From contig JAPYXD010000680.1 in NCBI GenBank assembly GCA_030998225.1, positions 13,020,001 through 13,084,000 of the forward strand: DNA of 64,000 bases. Direction: 5' to 3'. Positions within the stretch are counted from its first letter, which is position 1. Every line of letters starts with the position of its first letter. The DNA is from Diplolepis rosae (taxonomy: Eukaryota; Arthropoda; Insecta; Hymenoptera; Diplolepididae). Position numbers and translations under genes: made by a program. Of this stretch, positions 10,150-21,766 are shown piece after piece. The notes under the pieces are model-generated. The model was not told the DNA's origin, did no database searches, and saw nothing but the letters and a program-made list of their open reading frames with translations.

Positions 10150-12345
10150 ATGATTATTGACATGTCGACGGGCACGTCAACGCGCGAACTAGAGCTGCAA
10201 GCTCGAATAGCTGAACTACAACAAGAGCTGGCTGCATCAAGGAGTGTAACCCCAGCACCGCGGGAAAGCGGGATTCAGTTAAGGGATGTAGAAGGGACAA
10301 TAAATAAATACGATGGCGAAAATCCAGTTTTTACAGTGGATCAGTGGATTGTACACATCACGGAGTGCAAGGAGATGTACTCTTGGACTGATTTAAAGAC
10401 ACTGGTTGGTGCTAAGAAGTCCTTGACTGGGCTAGCGAAGCTGTGGCTAGAGAGCCAAAGAACAATAACGACCTGGAACAGCTTGAAGGACGGATTAACC
10501 AGAGAATTTGGCTCAGAGATGGATAGCTGCGATCTCCATGAAGCTATGCAGAAAAGAAAAAAGCTGCGTAATGAATCCTTCAAGGAGTATCTCCTTCAAA
10601 TGAGAAGCCTAGGGAGCCGAGGACAATTGAGTGACAGGTCAGTTATAAAATATGTAATTACAGGAATTAACGATTCTGAGTCCAATAAAGCAATGCTATA
10701 CGGCAAATGGACCATCGACGAATTTAAGAGATCCTTAGAAGATTACCAGCTGATGAAGGAGAGGATAGCAAAGACAGAGAAGAAGAGCTATTCTAAAGGA
10801 GAAAGTTCACCGAGGGATCAAAAAGAAAAGAAGGACGAAAATGCAACGAGGGATTATTCAAAGCGATGTTTTAACTGTGGTGGGCGAGGACATCAAGGAA
10901 AAGATTGCAGACATAAGGAAAGAGGTTCCAAGTGTTTTAACTGCAATCAGTTTGGTCACTTATCCGCTCAGTGTACCCAGCCGAAGGAAGGATCTTCATC
11001 TGGATCCTCAACTCACGGGAAGATGGTTTGTGAGAAGGGTCAGAAGGACGATGCACCCAAAGAAGTAACGAAGGTGTTGTTGATCCAGGAGGAGGAGCAC
11101 TGCAGGGTCTACAAGGAAATTAAAACGAATGGCAAGGTCGTAACATGTCAATTAGACATCGGAAGTGATGTTCATTTGATGAGTTATGACGTATACAGAA
11201 AAATAGGGTCACCTACATTGGATCAAGGTCCCAGAGCCTTGTGTTGGATGTCTGAAGAAGATCAAATGATGACAACTGGCAGTCTCGTCTTGGATACAGA
11301 GATCGACGGTGAAGTATACAAATTGCGGTTTCATGTGGTAAGACGTAAAGACTTCAAGATTATAATTGGTAATGGTATGTTGAAAAAGGCTGCTATAGCC
11401 ATAGAAAGGTCGGATGCACGTTTTAAGAAGCTTCCAAATAACGAGAAAAATATTGTTTATTGCGTGCAGATAGTAAATTCGCCACGGGAGAATGTATACA
11501 GTCACCTTTTAGGGAATTCCAGGGAAAATATTAAGTCATGGGTTGATAACTATCGGCCAAAAGGACAAAAGACTACGCCGGTTAAAATGAAGATAATTTT
11601 AAGGGATGATATACCTGTGAGTCAGAGTCCGCGCCGTTTAGCGCTAACAGAGCACCAGGAAACAGAAACTCAGGTGGAAGAATGGTTAGAGAAGAAGGTT
11701 ATCAAACCCAGTTGCTCAGAATATGCTAGTCCGGTAGTAGTGGTTCGAAGAAAAGGAGGTGCTCCTAGGGTTTGTATAGATTATCGCGCTATAAATGAAA
11801 AGGTAATTAGAGATAATTTTCCGCTACCTGTTATTGATGTACAATTAGATAAATTAGTTGGTGCACGAATTTTTAGTACCATAGATTTAAGAAATGCGTT
11901 TCATCATGTCGACATTGAGGAAGGGAGTCAAAAGTATACATCTTTTGTGACGTTAACGGGGCAATACGAATTTATGAAGGTACCGTTCGGGTTTTGTAAT
12001 TCGCCTGCGGTTTTTCAGCGGTACATAACGTTTATTTTTAAAGATCTGATCCGCGAAGGGTCGGTACTTGTGTACCTGGACGACGTTGTCATAATTGCGA
12101 GAGACGAAGATGAAGCAATTAAGAATTTAGAGCGCGTGCTAGACTTAACAGCGAGTTATTCTCTAGAAATAAACTGGAAAAAATGCCAAATTTTACAAAG
12201 ACAGGTCGAGTATTTAGGGCACATTGTTGAAGGTGGTACAATTAAGCCGTCACCAGAGAAAGTTGCAGCAGTACGTAACTTTCCCGAACCAAAAAATAAG
12301 AAAATGATTATGAGTTTTTTTGGGCCTTGCGGGGTACATGCGTAA
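10150..12345 (+). CDS. Gag-protease-reverse transcriptase polyprotein (truncated by frame change)
   Basis: The frame is open from before 10114; the first ATG is at 10150. Residues counted from there: a gag capsid-like region (about 40-215); two CCHC zinc knuckles starting at C240 (CFNCGGRGHQGKDC) and C262 (CFNCNQFGHLSAQC); an aspartic protease motif DIGSD at 336, where DTGA/S-type is usual; then RT with FSTIDLRNAFHH, VPFGFCNSPAVFQRY and the catalytic YLDD at 642-645. The product forms the particle and copies the RNA in the cytoplasm. The frame ends at 12345 after a run of seven T (12315-12321). One T fewer would keep it in frame with the RNase H segment. Confidence 0.92.
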   Translation: MIIDMSTGTSTRELELQARIAELQQELAASRSVTPAPRESGIQLRDVEGTINKYDGENPVFTVDQWIVHITECKEMYSWTDLKTLVGAKKSLTGLAKLWLESQRTITTWNSLKDGLTREFGSEMDSCDLHEAMQKRKKLRNESFKEYLLQMRSLGSRGQLSDRSVIKYVITGINDSESNKAMLYGKWTIDEFKRSLEDYQLMKERIAKTEKKSYSKGESSPRDQKEKKDENATRDYSKRCFNCGGRGHQGKDCRHKERGSKCFNCNQFGHLSAQCTQPKEGSSSGSSTHGKMVCEKGQKDDAPKEVTKVLLIQEEEHCRVYKEIKTNGKVVTCQLDIGSDVHLMSYDVYRKIGSPTLDQGPRALCWMSEEDQMMTTGSLVLDTEIDGEVYKLRFHVVRRKDFKIIIGNGMLKKAAIAIERSDARFKKLPNNEKNIVYCVQIVNSPRENVYSHLLGNSRENIKSWVDNYRPKGQKTTPVKMKIILRDDIPVSQSPRRLALTEHQETETQVEEWLEKKVIKPSCSEYASPVVVVRRKGGAPRVCIDYRAINEKVIRDNFPLPVIDVQLDKLVGARIFSTIDLRNAFHHVDIEEGSQKYTSFVTLTGQYEFMKVPFGFCNSPAVFQRYITFIFKDLIREGSVLVYLDDVVIIARDEDEAIKNLERVLDLTASYSLEINWKKCQILQRQVEYLGHIVEGGTIKPSPEKVAAVRNFPEPKNKKMIMSFFGPCGVHA

Positions 12346-12703
12346 ATTTATAGAAGGATTTACGTGGATAACGAAACCGTTACGAGAATGCTCAAGGGAT
12401 GACGTTCAATTTTATTTCGGGGAAAAACAGCGTAGGGCATTTCAAACATTAAAACAGGCATTATGTCAAAAGCCTGTTCTGCATATTTTTTATCCCCATT
12501 TGAGAATAGAGGTGCATACAGATGCATCGATTGATTGGTACGGCGCAGTTTTGATGCAAAAATGCGAAGAAGACGGTCAGGTTCATCCATGCTTTTACTT
12601 TAGTAAAGCTACGTCTGATGTAGAGCGAAGATATTCGAGTTATGAATTAGAAATATTAGTCGTGGTGGGCATTTCAATTGCAAGCCTACGAGTACGAAAT
12701 TGA
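12320..12703 (+). pseudogene. RNase H region, shifted frame and internally deleted
   Basis: The frame opens with the RT-RNase H linker (GYMRKFIEGFTWITKPL) and enters RNase H with VHTDASIDWYGAVLMQK and then RRYSSYELEILVVV. The usual middle of the domain is missing. The DNA jumps to a WAFQLQAYEYEIEHRAG segment that belongs to the end of the domain, in a different frame. About 50-60 codons appear to be lost. First-strand template removal should fail for this copy. Confidence 0.85.
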
Positions 12704-14021
12704 GCATCGAGCAGGGACGCGAATGCGTCACGCTGATGCCCTAAGCCGCTACCCAGCCGTACTACAAATTCGCGACGTAATGTTGGAACGTCTACGGCAG
12801 GCTCAGAAAGCAGATGAGAAATTAGAAGTAATAAAGAAACTCCTGGAAACAGAAGTCTATGAGGACTACGTAATTGACGGAGGTCTCCTATACCGTGAAA
12901 GGGATGGCAATAGATTATTAGTGGTGCCAAAGGGTATGCAACGGGAGATCATTTCTAAGTGTCATGAGATTGGACATTTTGGGAAGAAGAAAACTCAAGA
13001 GTTAATCAGCCGAGACTACTGGATAGACGGGGTTGAACAGAAGATCGAGAACCTCATAAAAAATTGTGTGTTCTGTATTTTAGGCAAGAAAAAATATGGC
13101 AAGAAGGAAGGTTTCTTACACCCCATACCGAAACGGGATGTACCGTTCAATACAATGCACATGGATCACATTGGTCCACTACCGTCAACCAATAAATCAT
13201 ACAAACATTTACTCACGATGATCGATAGATGTACGAAGTTTGCGTGGATATTTCCAACCAAATCCACGGGAACTCAGGAAGTTTTAGACAAATGGAAAAT
13301 TCATCAACAGAATTTTGGAAACCCACAAAGAGTAATCACAGATAGAGGAACTGCGTTCACTTCACACGAGTTTCATGACTACTGCGAAGCTGAGAAGATC
13401 GAGTATCACCACATAACAACAGGTGTTCCTAGAGGCAACGGACAGATAGAAAGAATGCATCGGATGCTTGAAGAAATATTTACAAAATTGAGTATGGAAG
13501 AGCCAACTAAGTGGTACAAACATGTTAGTCGAGTACAACGTGCTTTGAACTCCATATTTCAACGGAGTTTAGCGTCGACACCTTTTCAGGTACTCATTGG
13601 ATCACCTATGCGAAATAAAGAGGATATCCAATTGCGTGAGATGATTCAGGGGTCACTTATGAAGGAATTTGACAACGCTAGAGAAGAACTTCGGGAGCAG
13701 GCTAAGCAACAGATAGCTAAAGTTCAAGAGGAAAATCAGCGCAGCTATAATAAAAAGAGAAAAAAAGCAACAGCGTATAAGGTCGGCGATTTAGTCGCTA
13801 TCGCAAGAACACAGTTAGGCCTAGGATTGAAGGTTAGAATAAAAAATTTCGGGCCATACCGCGTGACTAAGGTTAAGGGAAAAGAGCGGTATGACGTGCA
13901 CAAGGTAGCGCGTGAAGGACCCATAGAAACATCAAGTTCCGCCGATTTGATGAAGCCATGGACAGGCTTCGATGACGACATATCGTCAGGAGACGATGAT
14001 AGTCAGAATGGCCGAATGTAG
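12678..14021 (+). CDS. RNase H C-terminus and integrase
   Basis: Numbering from 12678: the RNase H end (RMRHADALSRYP) comes first. The integrase zinc site follows, with HEIGHFGKKKT and NCVFC. The catalytic residues are D163 (MDHIGPL), D222 (TDRGTAF) and E258 (GNGQIERM), so D222 and E258 are 35 residues apart. A C-terminal domain follows with KVGDLVAIARTQLG and a GPYRVTKV block. All catalytic residues are intact. The last Met and the TAG stop (14016-14021) are formed by the first bases of the 3' repeat. Integrase joins element DNA to the target in the nucleus. Confidence 0.92.
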   Translation: MQAYEYEIEHRAGTRMRHADALSRYPAVLQIRDVMLERLRQAQKADEKLEVIKKLLETEVYEDYVIDGGLLYRERDGNRLLVVPKGMQREIISKCHEIGHFGKKKTQELISRDYWIDGVEQKIENLIKNCVFCILGKKKYGKKEGFLHPIPKRDVPFNTMHMDHIGPLPSTNKSYKHLLTMIDRCTKFAWIFPTKSTGTQEVLDKWKIHQQNFGNPQRVITDRGTAFTSHEFHDYCEAEKIEYHHITTGVPRGNGQIERMHRMLEEIFTKLSMEEPTKWYKHVSRVQRALNSIFQRSLASTPFQVLIGSPMRNKEDIQLREMIQGSLMKEFDNAREELREQAKQQIAKVQEENQRSYNKKRKKATAYKVGDLVAIARTQLGLGLKVRIKNFGPYRVTKVKGKERYDVHKVAREGPIETSSSADLMKPWTGFDDDISSGDDDSQNGRM

Positions 14022-14276
14022 GAATGTAGATTTTCGGTATATCAGTAGTTTCGCTGTAAGTAATGCGTAGGTGTAAGATAGGTCTAGGCCCTTAGTGGCA
14101 CCGTTCAGAAGAGAGGGGGGTACTGAGGGATGAGACCCCCAGCAGTCGAGAGGGTAAAGGCAGTTCGGTTTTGTACGCCTGATTGAGCACGACGAATTTT
14201 CTGGTGTAATGGATTTGTGTTTTATTAAATGAAATTAATTGTAACTATTCAGTTTTTATTAATCCTCACTCCCACA
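14017..14276 (+). repeat. 3' long terminal repeat
   Basis: It is 260 bp, TGTAGG to CCCACA, and near-identical to the 5' copy. No clear polypurine tract stands directly before it: the preceding bases read GTCAGAATGGCCGAA. Confidence 0.95.
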
Positions 14277-14735
14277 TACATATATTATAACATATTGCAG
14301 GATATTGACATATATTGTTATAACACATATAGATATGTCATATATTAAACATATATTACCCACATATGGCAATATGATATAAGTAAGAGTCGATTTAGTG
14401 CAGACGAATATCAAATATAAGAAAGTGAGAAAATAAATAATCATCGTGTTTATATTAAAAGTACCACTCGCGAGTGTATATGTGTAATGTAGTGCTGAAT
14501 ACGTATTAAAGTATCCACTATTTTATACCGATGATAGGAGCCGGGATCAAATACAATCTCAAATCGGAGACGTTGAATATACAAAAAATTGTATATATTT
14601 GGACGTTGTAACTCGTGTGTATAAATTATATGTAGCGCTGAATATGTTTGAAATGCATTCACTATTTTATACACATTCCAGCGCGAAACTATAAGGACTC
14701 TGGGATTGAGCGCTTGTCGGCTTGTATATAATATT
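14277..14735. repeat. Satellite array, middle part
   Basis: It continues the array broken at 9246: the TATATTATAACATATTGCAG block matches 8430-8460. Sub-units are deleted relative to 8440-9000. It ends at the insertion starting near 14736. Confidence 0.7.
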
Positions 14736-15551
14736 CTAATTTTGTATTTCTACAAATAGTAAAATTTAAAAGCTTTTTGGTTAATAATAATAAATAGTTG
14801 GTTCAAAAAATTTATTTCATAAATTCAGATTAGTGATGCAACAGTATAATTAAAAGTATACAAACAGTATAATCTTCAAACCCATCTTCGCAGTATGTAG
14901 AACTATTCGATTCTTCTGAATCTAAAAATAAATTACAATTTTAATCATTTTCTTTCTAAAAAATTCACTTTGGAAAATTGAATATAGGATATAAAAAATA
15001 ATCAAACACAATAACGTTCTACATTAAAAATTATAATTTTCTTTTCAAATTACCCTTAATAAAAAAATATTTTAAGTAATAATCTAGTTTATTACAATGT
15101 TAGGATTTATGTAATGAATCTAGTGAATTAACTTAGTTTCACGGAGAAAAATGGAGATCAGAAGAATATGAAAGATTACTAGAAATTAGGAATGATTAGT
15201 AAAAATGACAAGAGAGTATTTGAGAGCACAAGACTGATTCCCAAACTGCGTGACACTATCTTCTGTCATCTAGTAATTGTTCCTATTTTCCAGTAATCAC
15301 CCATATTCTTCTGATCTCCATTTTTCTCCGTGTTGATATATAATGAGGATATAGGAAATCTCACCAACGATTCTGTGCTTCCGAACTCGCCACAACTCGA
15401 CCACAACACAAAATTTGAAAATAATCTTGTCTATCATAATCCGATGTGGTTCCAACCCAGGCCACACCATGTGCCCCCCTGCGGCCACATGTGGAAAATC
15501 CGATCGGGCCCGGATCGGAACTTGGAAATAAGTTGGGCAATTTCTGCACGG
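14736..15551. other. Non-satellite insert in the array
   Basis: This AT-rich segment replaces part of the satellite, and the array resumes at 15552. It contains the MITE at 15140-15332 and a slightly GC-richer end (15380-15550). Open frames at 15297-15680 have no recognisable product. Confidence 0.5.
15140..15332. mobile_element. MITE with 31 bp perfect terminal inverted repeats
   Basis: It runs from CACGGAGAAAAATGGAGATC to the exact inverse ending at 15332; the arms match over 31 bases. The 193 bp element has no coding capacity. Its first bases resemble the ends of the larger element at 20801-23016. A target duplication is not clear. Confidence 0.8.
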
Positions 15552-17240
15552 GTAAAGTACCACTCGCGGGTGTATATGTGTAATGTAGTGCTGAATACGT
15601 ATTAAAGTATCCACTATTTTATACCGATGATAAGAGCTGGGATCAAATATCTGAGAGATTGTATGTCTCGAGAAGTACACGCGTGTGTATTGAGCGTTTT
15701 ACTGCTTGTATATGTTATATAATATTCGCATCTTCTTTGAGGCTTGATTGTGTGATATAATATTCGCATCGGCCTACAGCTGAATAATCTTAAATCGGAG
15801 ACGTTGAATATACATATAATTGTATATATTTGGACGGGTTAACTCGCGTGTATAAATTATATGTAGCGCTGAATATGTTTGAATTGTATTCATTATTTTA
15901 TACCCATTCCGGCGCGAAATTATAAGGACTGGGATTGAGCGCTTGTCGGCTTGTATATAATATTCATATAGAATTAATTAAGAAATATTTAAGTTAGCGA
16001 GAATCTTATTCAATTTCGTATGTGCGTAGATATTTTTAGCCGGCGTGTTATTATGTAGCGCTGAATGCAATGTGTTCACGGTGTCATAAAAAAAGGTCAG
16101 CCGCGAAATTCAAAAACCTCTGTGGTTATTTTATGAGGATGGTACCCGCATGTATGCTAAACACTTTAATATAATATACATATATCATAACATATAACAG
16201 GATATTGACATATTGTTATATCACACATTATACATATATTATACACATCGGGCAATATAATATACATAACAGTCGAATTAGTTTAGACGAATATCCAATA
16301 TAAGAATGTGAGGAAATAAATAAAAATCGTGTTTTTATTAAACAAATTGTATTTATGTTGAAAACACTTCGCAAGTATAAATTTGTATGGCGTTGAAAAT
16401 ATATTGAATTCATCCACTATTTCACGCTGATTCGGGGCGTGGTCATCAATTATCATGAAAATTATATGTCACGAGAAGTACACGCGTATGTATAGAGAGC
16501 TTTGCGGCCTGTTTTTGTGATGTAATATTCACACAGAGCTACTGCTAAAGAATGTCATCTTTGAGGTGTCAATTGTATGTAAAAATCGTATTTATTTTGA
16601 ACGTACCACTAACGAGTATGAAATTTATTTTGCGCTGAATATGTGTATGTATATAGAAATTTTAACCCCGCGTGTTATTATGCATTGCTGAAAACGTGTA
16701 GAATGTGTTCCCTTTTTTATAAAAAAGGGGGGGAGGGGCAGCCGTGAAATTCAAATATCTCTGTGATTATTATATGTGGATGGTACCCGCATATGTGGTT
16801 TTTCATGGGATAAATACATAGAATCACATATTTGAGAAGTTTTATATACATAAATTCGTATTTATGTTAAAAGTGCATACTCTGAGATTGCCCAGTGCTT
16901 TGAGGCCTGTATATAATAGACACGACGGATGAATTCATAAGAATTTTATATTTGAGATCGCTAGAATCAAAATTAACGTCGTATATATATAGAAATTTAT
17001 GGTCCGTGTGTATAATTTTATGTATCGCTATTTACGTATAGAGTGTGTCGTATGAATTTTAATTTATCGCTGAATATGTGTGGAATGTATTCATTATTTT
17101 ATACACATACCGGTGCGAAATTAGAATTACTCTGAGATAAAATGACGGCCGCGAAATTAAGATATCTCTGATATTGTATTAGATGAGATATTGACGCGTA
17201 TGAGTTAAGCGTTTTGTATCTTGTTTTTGTGATATAATAT
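15552..17240. repeat. Satellite array, right part
   Basis: The same boxes recur: ACTCGCGGGTGTATATGTG near 15561, GCCGGCGTGTTATTATGTAG near 16038, and CATTATTTTATACCCATTCC near 15890. The copies become more divergent towards 17240, as at the edge of an array. Confidence 0.7.
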
Positions 17241-17479
17241 TCCATTAAAATTACTTGGAATAATTGGATTAAACGACGGAATTGATAAGGTTGATATATA
17301 AATAATAACCCTTTTATTCGAAACTGCGAAGATTAATGAAAAATTAATTAAGTTCAAATTGATAAATCCATTTAAATAAATTCTAAAGTTATTGAAACCA
17401 ATATATTTTCTGAAAAACCCAGTAAATGTAATCAAAATTGGTAAAGTTAAGTAAGTTCTTTGTTATATAATATATCGGG

Positions 17480-17722
17480 AATTCAGGGCCTAAAGCCTAA
17501 CAAGACCTCTTCATTGTTTGCAAGTGACTCTTTCTGGGTCGCCATGTGGATAGATGTTGTGGTGCAGTTGGCCCTTGAATCCTATTTTTTATGATAGGGT
17601 TGTAAATTTTGGATAAGTTCTCAATATCTGTTCTGAGATTTACAGCTTCCCTAGTGCCTTCAATGTGACACATTTCCAACAGCAATCTCTTTTTGTAATT
17701 GCATTCAGTGTGCACAGATCTG
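17480..17722 (-). pseudogene. Penelope-like element, C-terminal end
   Basis: The minus-strand frame gives NYKKRLLLEMCHIEGT, then AVNLRTDIENLSKIYNPIIK. It matches the C-terminus of the plus-strand PLE near 29545-29650 (NYKKRLLLKICHIAGT, AVNLRTDVENLSKIY). It is most likely the missing end of the minus-strand PLE at 23383-25235. That PLE stops after its GIY-YIG motif, with about 30 codons between the two pieces lost. The long minus frame 17497-17958 fuses this to unrelated sequence. Confidence 0.8.
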
Positions 17723-20700
17723 ATACCGACGCAGTCACAACTACAGAAGCAGCTCCTGTCAGTGAGAAGGGAGTAGGGAAAGGCGGTGGCGCGCGCTGCC
17801 TCTCTTTCTTCCTCGTCGCTCTTGCACGCGAGAACGGCTCGTCCCACTTTTCCTTTTTCTCCTCGCTTCCTCCTTGCAATGCTATTTTTAGATTTCACGC
17901 TTTCGGTATTTCGGATATCGAGTCGAAATTGAGAATTGTAGTTCTCTGGACTCCGCACAAAAGAGGCGCGAAGCAGACGACAATTTCAAACTTTCAGTAA
18001 AACTTGATGCCAATAAATGTTCAATATTTAAATCAATATATATTTTTCTATTTAAATTTCCATACATCTAATCAATTTAGTACATTTAAAACATTTTCAT
18101 TAAGAAAGATATATTCTATTAAGAAAAGATTAACATAAAATTCAAGTTTAAAATTTATATTCTCAGTTTTATGTTAGAAATATTTTTATTTTTTTCCCTT
18201 TTTTAGCCTAAGCATAGACTTTTCTTTCAAAAAATGAAATTCTCTACATAAAGGAAAAATTTTGTAATAGAAGTGGATAAATTAAAAAACTAAAATATGT
18301 GTTCATTGCTATCTTCACATGAACATGTAAATATTTACCGATATCAAATTTTACATGAAAATTTTTGTTCCAAGTGTTTAAATCTTGTTACAATTTGACA
18401 AGATCATATGGACGAGTTCAATCTTTTAAATGAAATATTTTATAATTTTTAATTTGTCTGCTCATCTGAAATCCTATCAAGATTTGAACAGTAAACAAAA
18501 AAATTTCCAATGGAATTCAATGTCATTAAATGCTTAAAGTTGTAAATAAAGATTTTCATTACAAAAGTTTGAAGCTTTGTAATTATCATTGTAAATGACT
18601 ACTTGATTTTAAAAGTAATTCAGCTCTGTAGAACATTTTTATATTTGGAATTCAAAATCTGTGCTTAGGCCACAAAAAAGGAAGATAAAAATTCTTTCAC
18701 CATAAAACTAAAAATGTACATTTAAAACTTATTATGTCATACATTTATCTCTTCTTAATGGAAAATACTTAACACATAATTCTCTGTTACAATATTTTAA
18801 ATGTAAGTTTAAATATAAGACGACATAAAATTTCAGAATAACATTATTTTCTAAGTACTTAAACCTTTCTTCAATTTTGAGATTTCTTCCCGTGGTTTAT
18901 TTGAGGTGAGTGACTATTTCTTATTTTAATGAAAACATTTGTAATTATAAATTTAGCTCATCTTGTAAAATTGTAAAAAGATATTACAACTGCAATGCAA
19001 ATTTTTTAGTTTAAATCAAAGTCAATAAATATTCAATGTTTGAAATAGAAATATTAAGTAAAATATTTTCAAGCTCTGGGAATCAACTACTTTAATAACA
19101 CAATTTTTCTTCTCTATAAAGCATCTCAATTTTCAAATTAAAAGTCTCCACAGAGGTTAAAAAAAATTAAGATGAAAATACTTTTATTAAAACATTTTAA
19201 ATGCAGATTTCAAACTCAAAACCTATTTGCCTGAAATAAACGTCTCAAAGATCTTGTAAAAATAAAGGGAAATTTGAATACTTCAAAAATAAATTTTCAG
19301 TAATATGTTGAACTTAATAAATGTTCAAAGCTTAAATCAGGATATCAGTTGACAAATGTTTACTTGTGTAAATTGACTCTTCCAATTTGAAAATTACGTG
19401 AAAAAATATTTTATTTAAAAAATAAGGCACATTAAAGTACGGTTAAAGCTCAACATTCATAAATTCATGATAAAAACAGGCCAAAATTTATTAATCTTAC
19501 AAAATCTTATAAATCTTTATTTCATAGGCAAGTGTTTTTTAAAATATTAGAAAAATAAGTGCAATTATTTAAATTAAATATTGCGTAAAATTTTACACTT
19601 CGCTGCTTTTACAAAATTACTGAGAGATTTGAAAACTGATCAAAGAATCCTGCAATGAAATTTTAAGTCAATAAATGCTTAAAGTTTAATGTCATGTTTC
19701 TTAGGTATGAAATGAAAATATTTTTACCAGATTTGAATTTACATTTAAACCTAATTTTATGCGGCCCAAACACAGATTTTTATTTCAAAAAAGTAAATGC
19801 TGTACAAAATTAAAGTATTTTCTACATCAAGTGCTTAATTCATAAAACTGAAAAATGTTGTAATTAATATCTAAATATAAAACTTTAAGCATTAATTGAC
19901 CTAAAATTTCATTGAAAAATTCTTCATTTAGTGTTCAAAACTTCCTTCAAATTAACAAGAATAGGAATATTAAAAATGACATAATCTTTTAAAATTTTCT
20001 TTCCTTATTCTTTCATAAGTTTATTCACTTTTGACAATTTTTCAACGATCTCTTCATTTGTTATTTCGATTTTCTCATATATTTTTCATTCTTCCAAATG
20101 ATGTTGCTGTTCAAAACGTTTTTACCTTTTTTCAAGTTTTTGGTGGTTTTTTATGCCTCAAAGACATTCCTTTCTGTTCATGTCATGAGAAAGTGTTGTC
20201 TTTAAAGCTTTTTCCACCTTATTTTGGCAGCAAATAAACGATTACTTCATATATGACCCAAAACGCTGCTTCTTTCTTTTTCACCCTATGAACCCCTACA
20301 ATGATTCACGCGATACATCTTTACTATCATTTTAGTTGAGGATAAAATTGTACTTTTAAGAAGGAAAGGATCTATAAGTATTATTTCATCGTATATGCAA
20401 TGAAACATAAAGCTTTCATATTAGATTAAGTGCGTAAGTAGTTCATTTGCCTATCACGGAAGCGTTCATTTTCAAATACTGCCTAAAAAATCGAATTTAC
20501 TGCAGATTCACTCCAGAGCCGAACAAGTTTCTAATTTGAGTACCCCAAAGTTTAGTCGAAAATTCAGAATAAGTGGCAAGTTTACTTTTACTTGTTTCCC
20601 TTTCTATTTTATAGGTATTCCGTGTATAATTTTCTTAGTCATTTTTGTTTATTTTGCTTAAAATATTTTATTTTTCAATTAAAAATTTTTTGTCATTTTT

Positions 20701-21766
20701 GATTTTCCTATTCTTGTTAATTTGAAGGAAGATTTGAACACTACATGAAGAATTTTTCAATGAAATTTTAGGTCAATTAATGCTTAAAGTTTTATATTTA
20801 CACGGAGTAAAATAGTTGAAGTAATTTTACTCAACTTCCGATCAAATTTGGGACATAAGGACAAGTTAGAAGTTATTTAGTATCATTGTATTTATTTGTG
20901 ATATATTAAATGTTCAAAAATGAATCAAACTTGAGTAAAATTCGGAAGCGTAGGGTGAAGTATGGAAGCGTGCATTAAAAATTTTTAAATATATATATTA
21001 TTACTCGTAGTATAACTATAAAAAACCAATCTTTTATTAAATCACAAAAATAGTCGAACTTTCCGTTCATTCTACTCTACGCTTCAATCGAGAGTTGAGT
21101 AAACCGTGAATCGCAAGATTTATTCCAACAGCTACATCTATTCACGCAGGAACGGATGAAAGTAATCTGCGCCTTGGGCACACATAAAAAATTTTTAATT
21201 TCAAGAACTTAAATTCTTAAAATTAAATTGATATTATGAAAATGTAAAGAAAAAAAGTCGACAAGTGTATTACATAAAATATGAAATATCACATAAATTA
21301 CTCAGGCAGAAAAATAATTTGGAATTCGCAAATGTAAAACCCATATTTTGAAAATATAAAACACAGAAAATAAAATAACCTTCTTCTAAATGTTTTTATG
21401 CAAGATACTTCTTAATAATAATGCAATTTTTTAATGTATATTTGAATATTTAATTTCACTAAACTTCATACGTCGTTACAATAAAAATCTATACTAAATG
21501 TAATTTAATAATTATATTATATATATCAATAATCATAGTCATAATAATTGATTAATTATATTAATTTTTAAAAATATTTTATTAATCATTTATGAAAAAA
21601 GTTGATTTATTTTTACTTGAGTAAGGCTAAAAAATTTTATTGACGGCACTTACTCTCACAAGCTCTGAATAAATCATGCAGTAACTATATAAGAAAGTTC
21701 CAAATTTTATATCTCAGCATTGTAAGCGAGCGTGTGCGTGATTCGACGAAAGCGTATCGTACTATA

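Larger units (their letters stand above)
9247..14276 (+). mobile_element. Ty3/gypsy LTR retrotransposon, recent but defective
   Basis: Two 260 bp long terminal repeats (9247-9506 and 14017-14276) flank a gag-pol region. The target duplication is TACA (9243-9246 and 14277-14280). The satellite copy at 8425-8445 shows the empty site, AATATACATATATT. The repeats differ at one internal base and at the first base, so insertion was recent. The domain order gag, protease, RT, RNase H, integrase is that of Ty3/gypsy. A one-base frame change and a deletion in RNase H break the polyprotein. Confidence 0.95.

Noticed and set aside
9247..14276. Endogenous retrovirus with envelope gene
   Set aside because: The tRNA-Pro site resembles that of retroviruses, but integrase runs into the 3' repeat and there is no room for an envelope frame; it is a Ty3/gypsy retrotransposon.
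7700..17240. CRISPR-like array
   Set aside because: The units are hundreds of bases long without conserved short repeats and unique spacers, and the context is a eukaryotic genome.
17497..17958. A 153-codon host protein on the minus strand
   Set aside because: Only its C-terminal third has homology (PLE end); the upstream part reads through GC-rich insert sequence.
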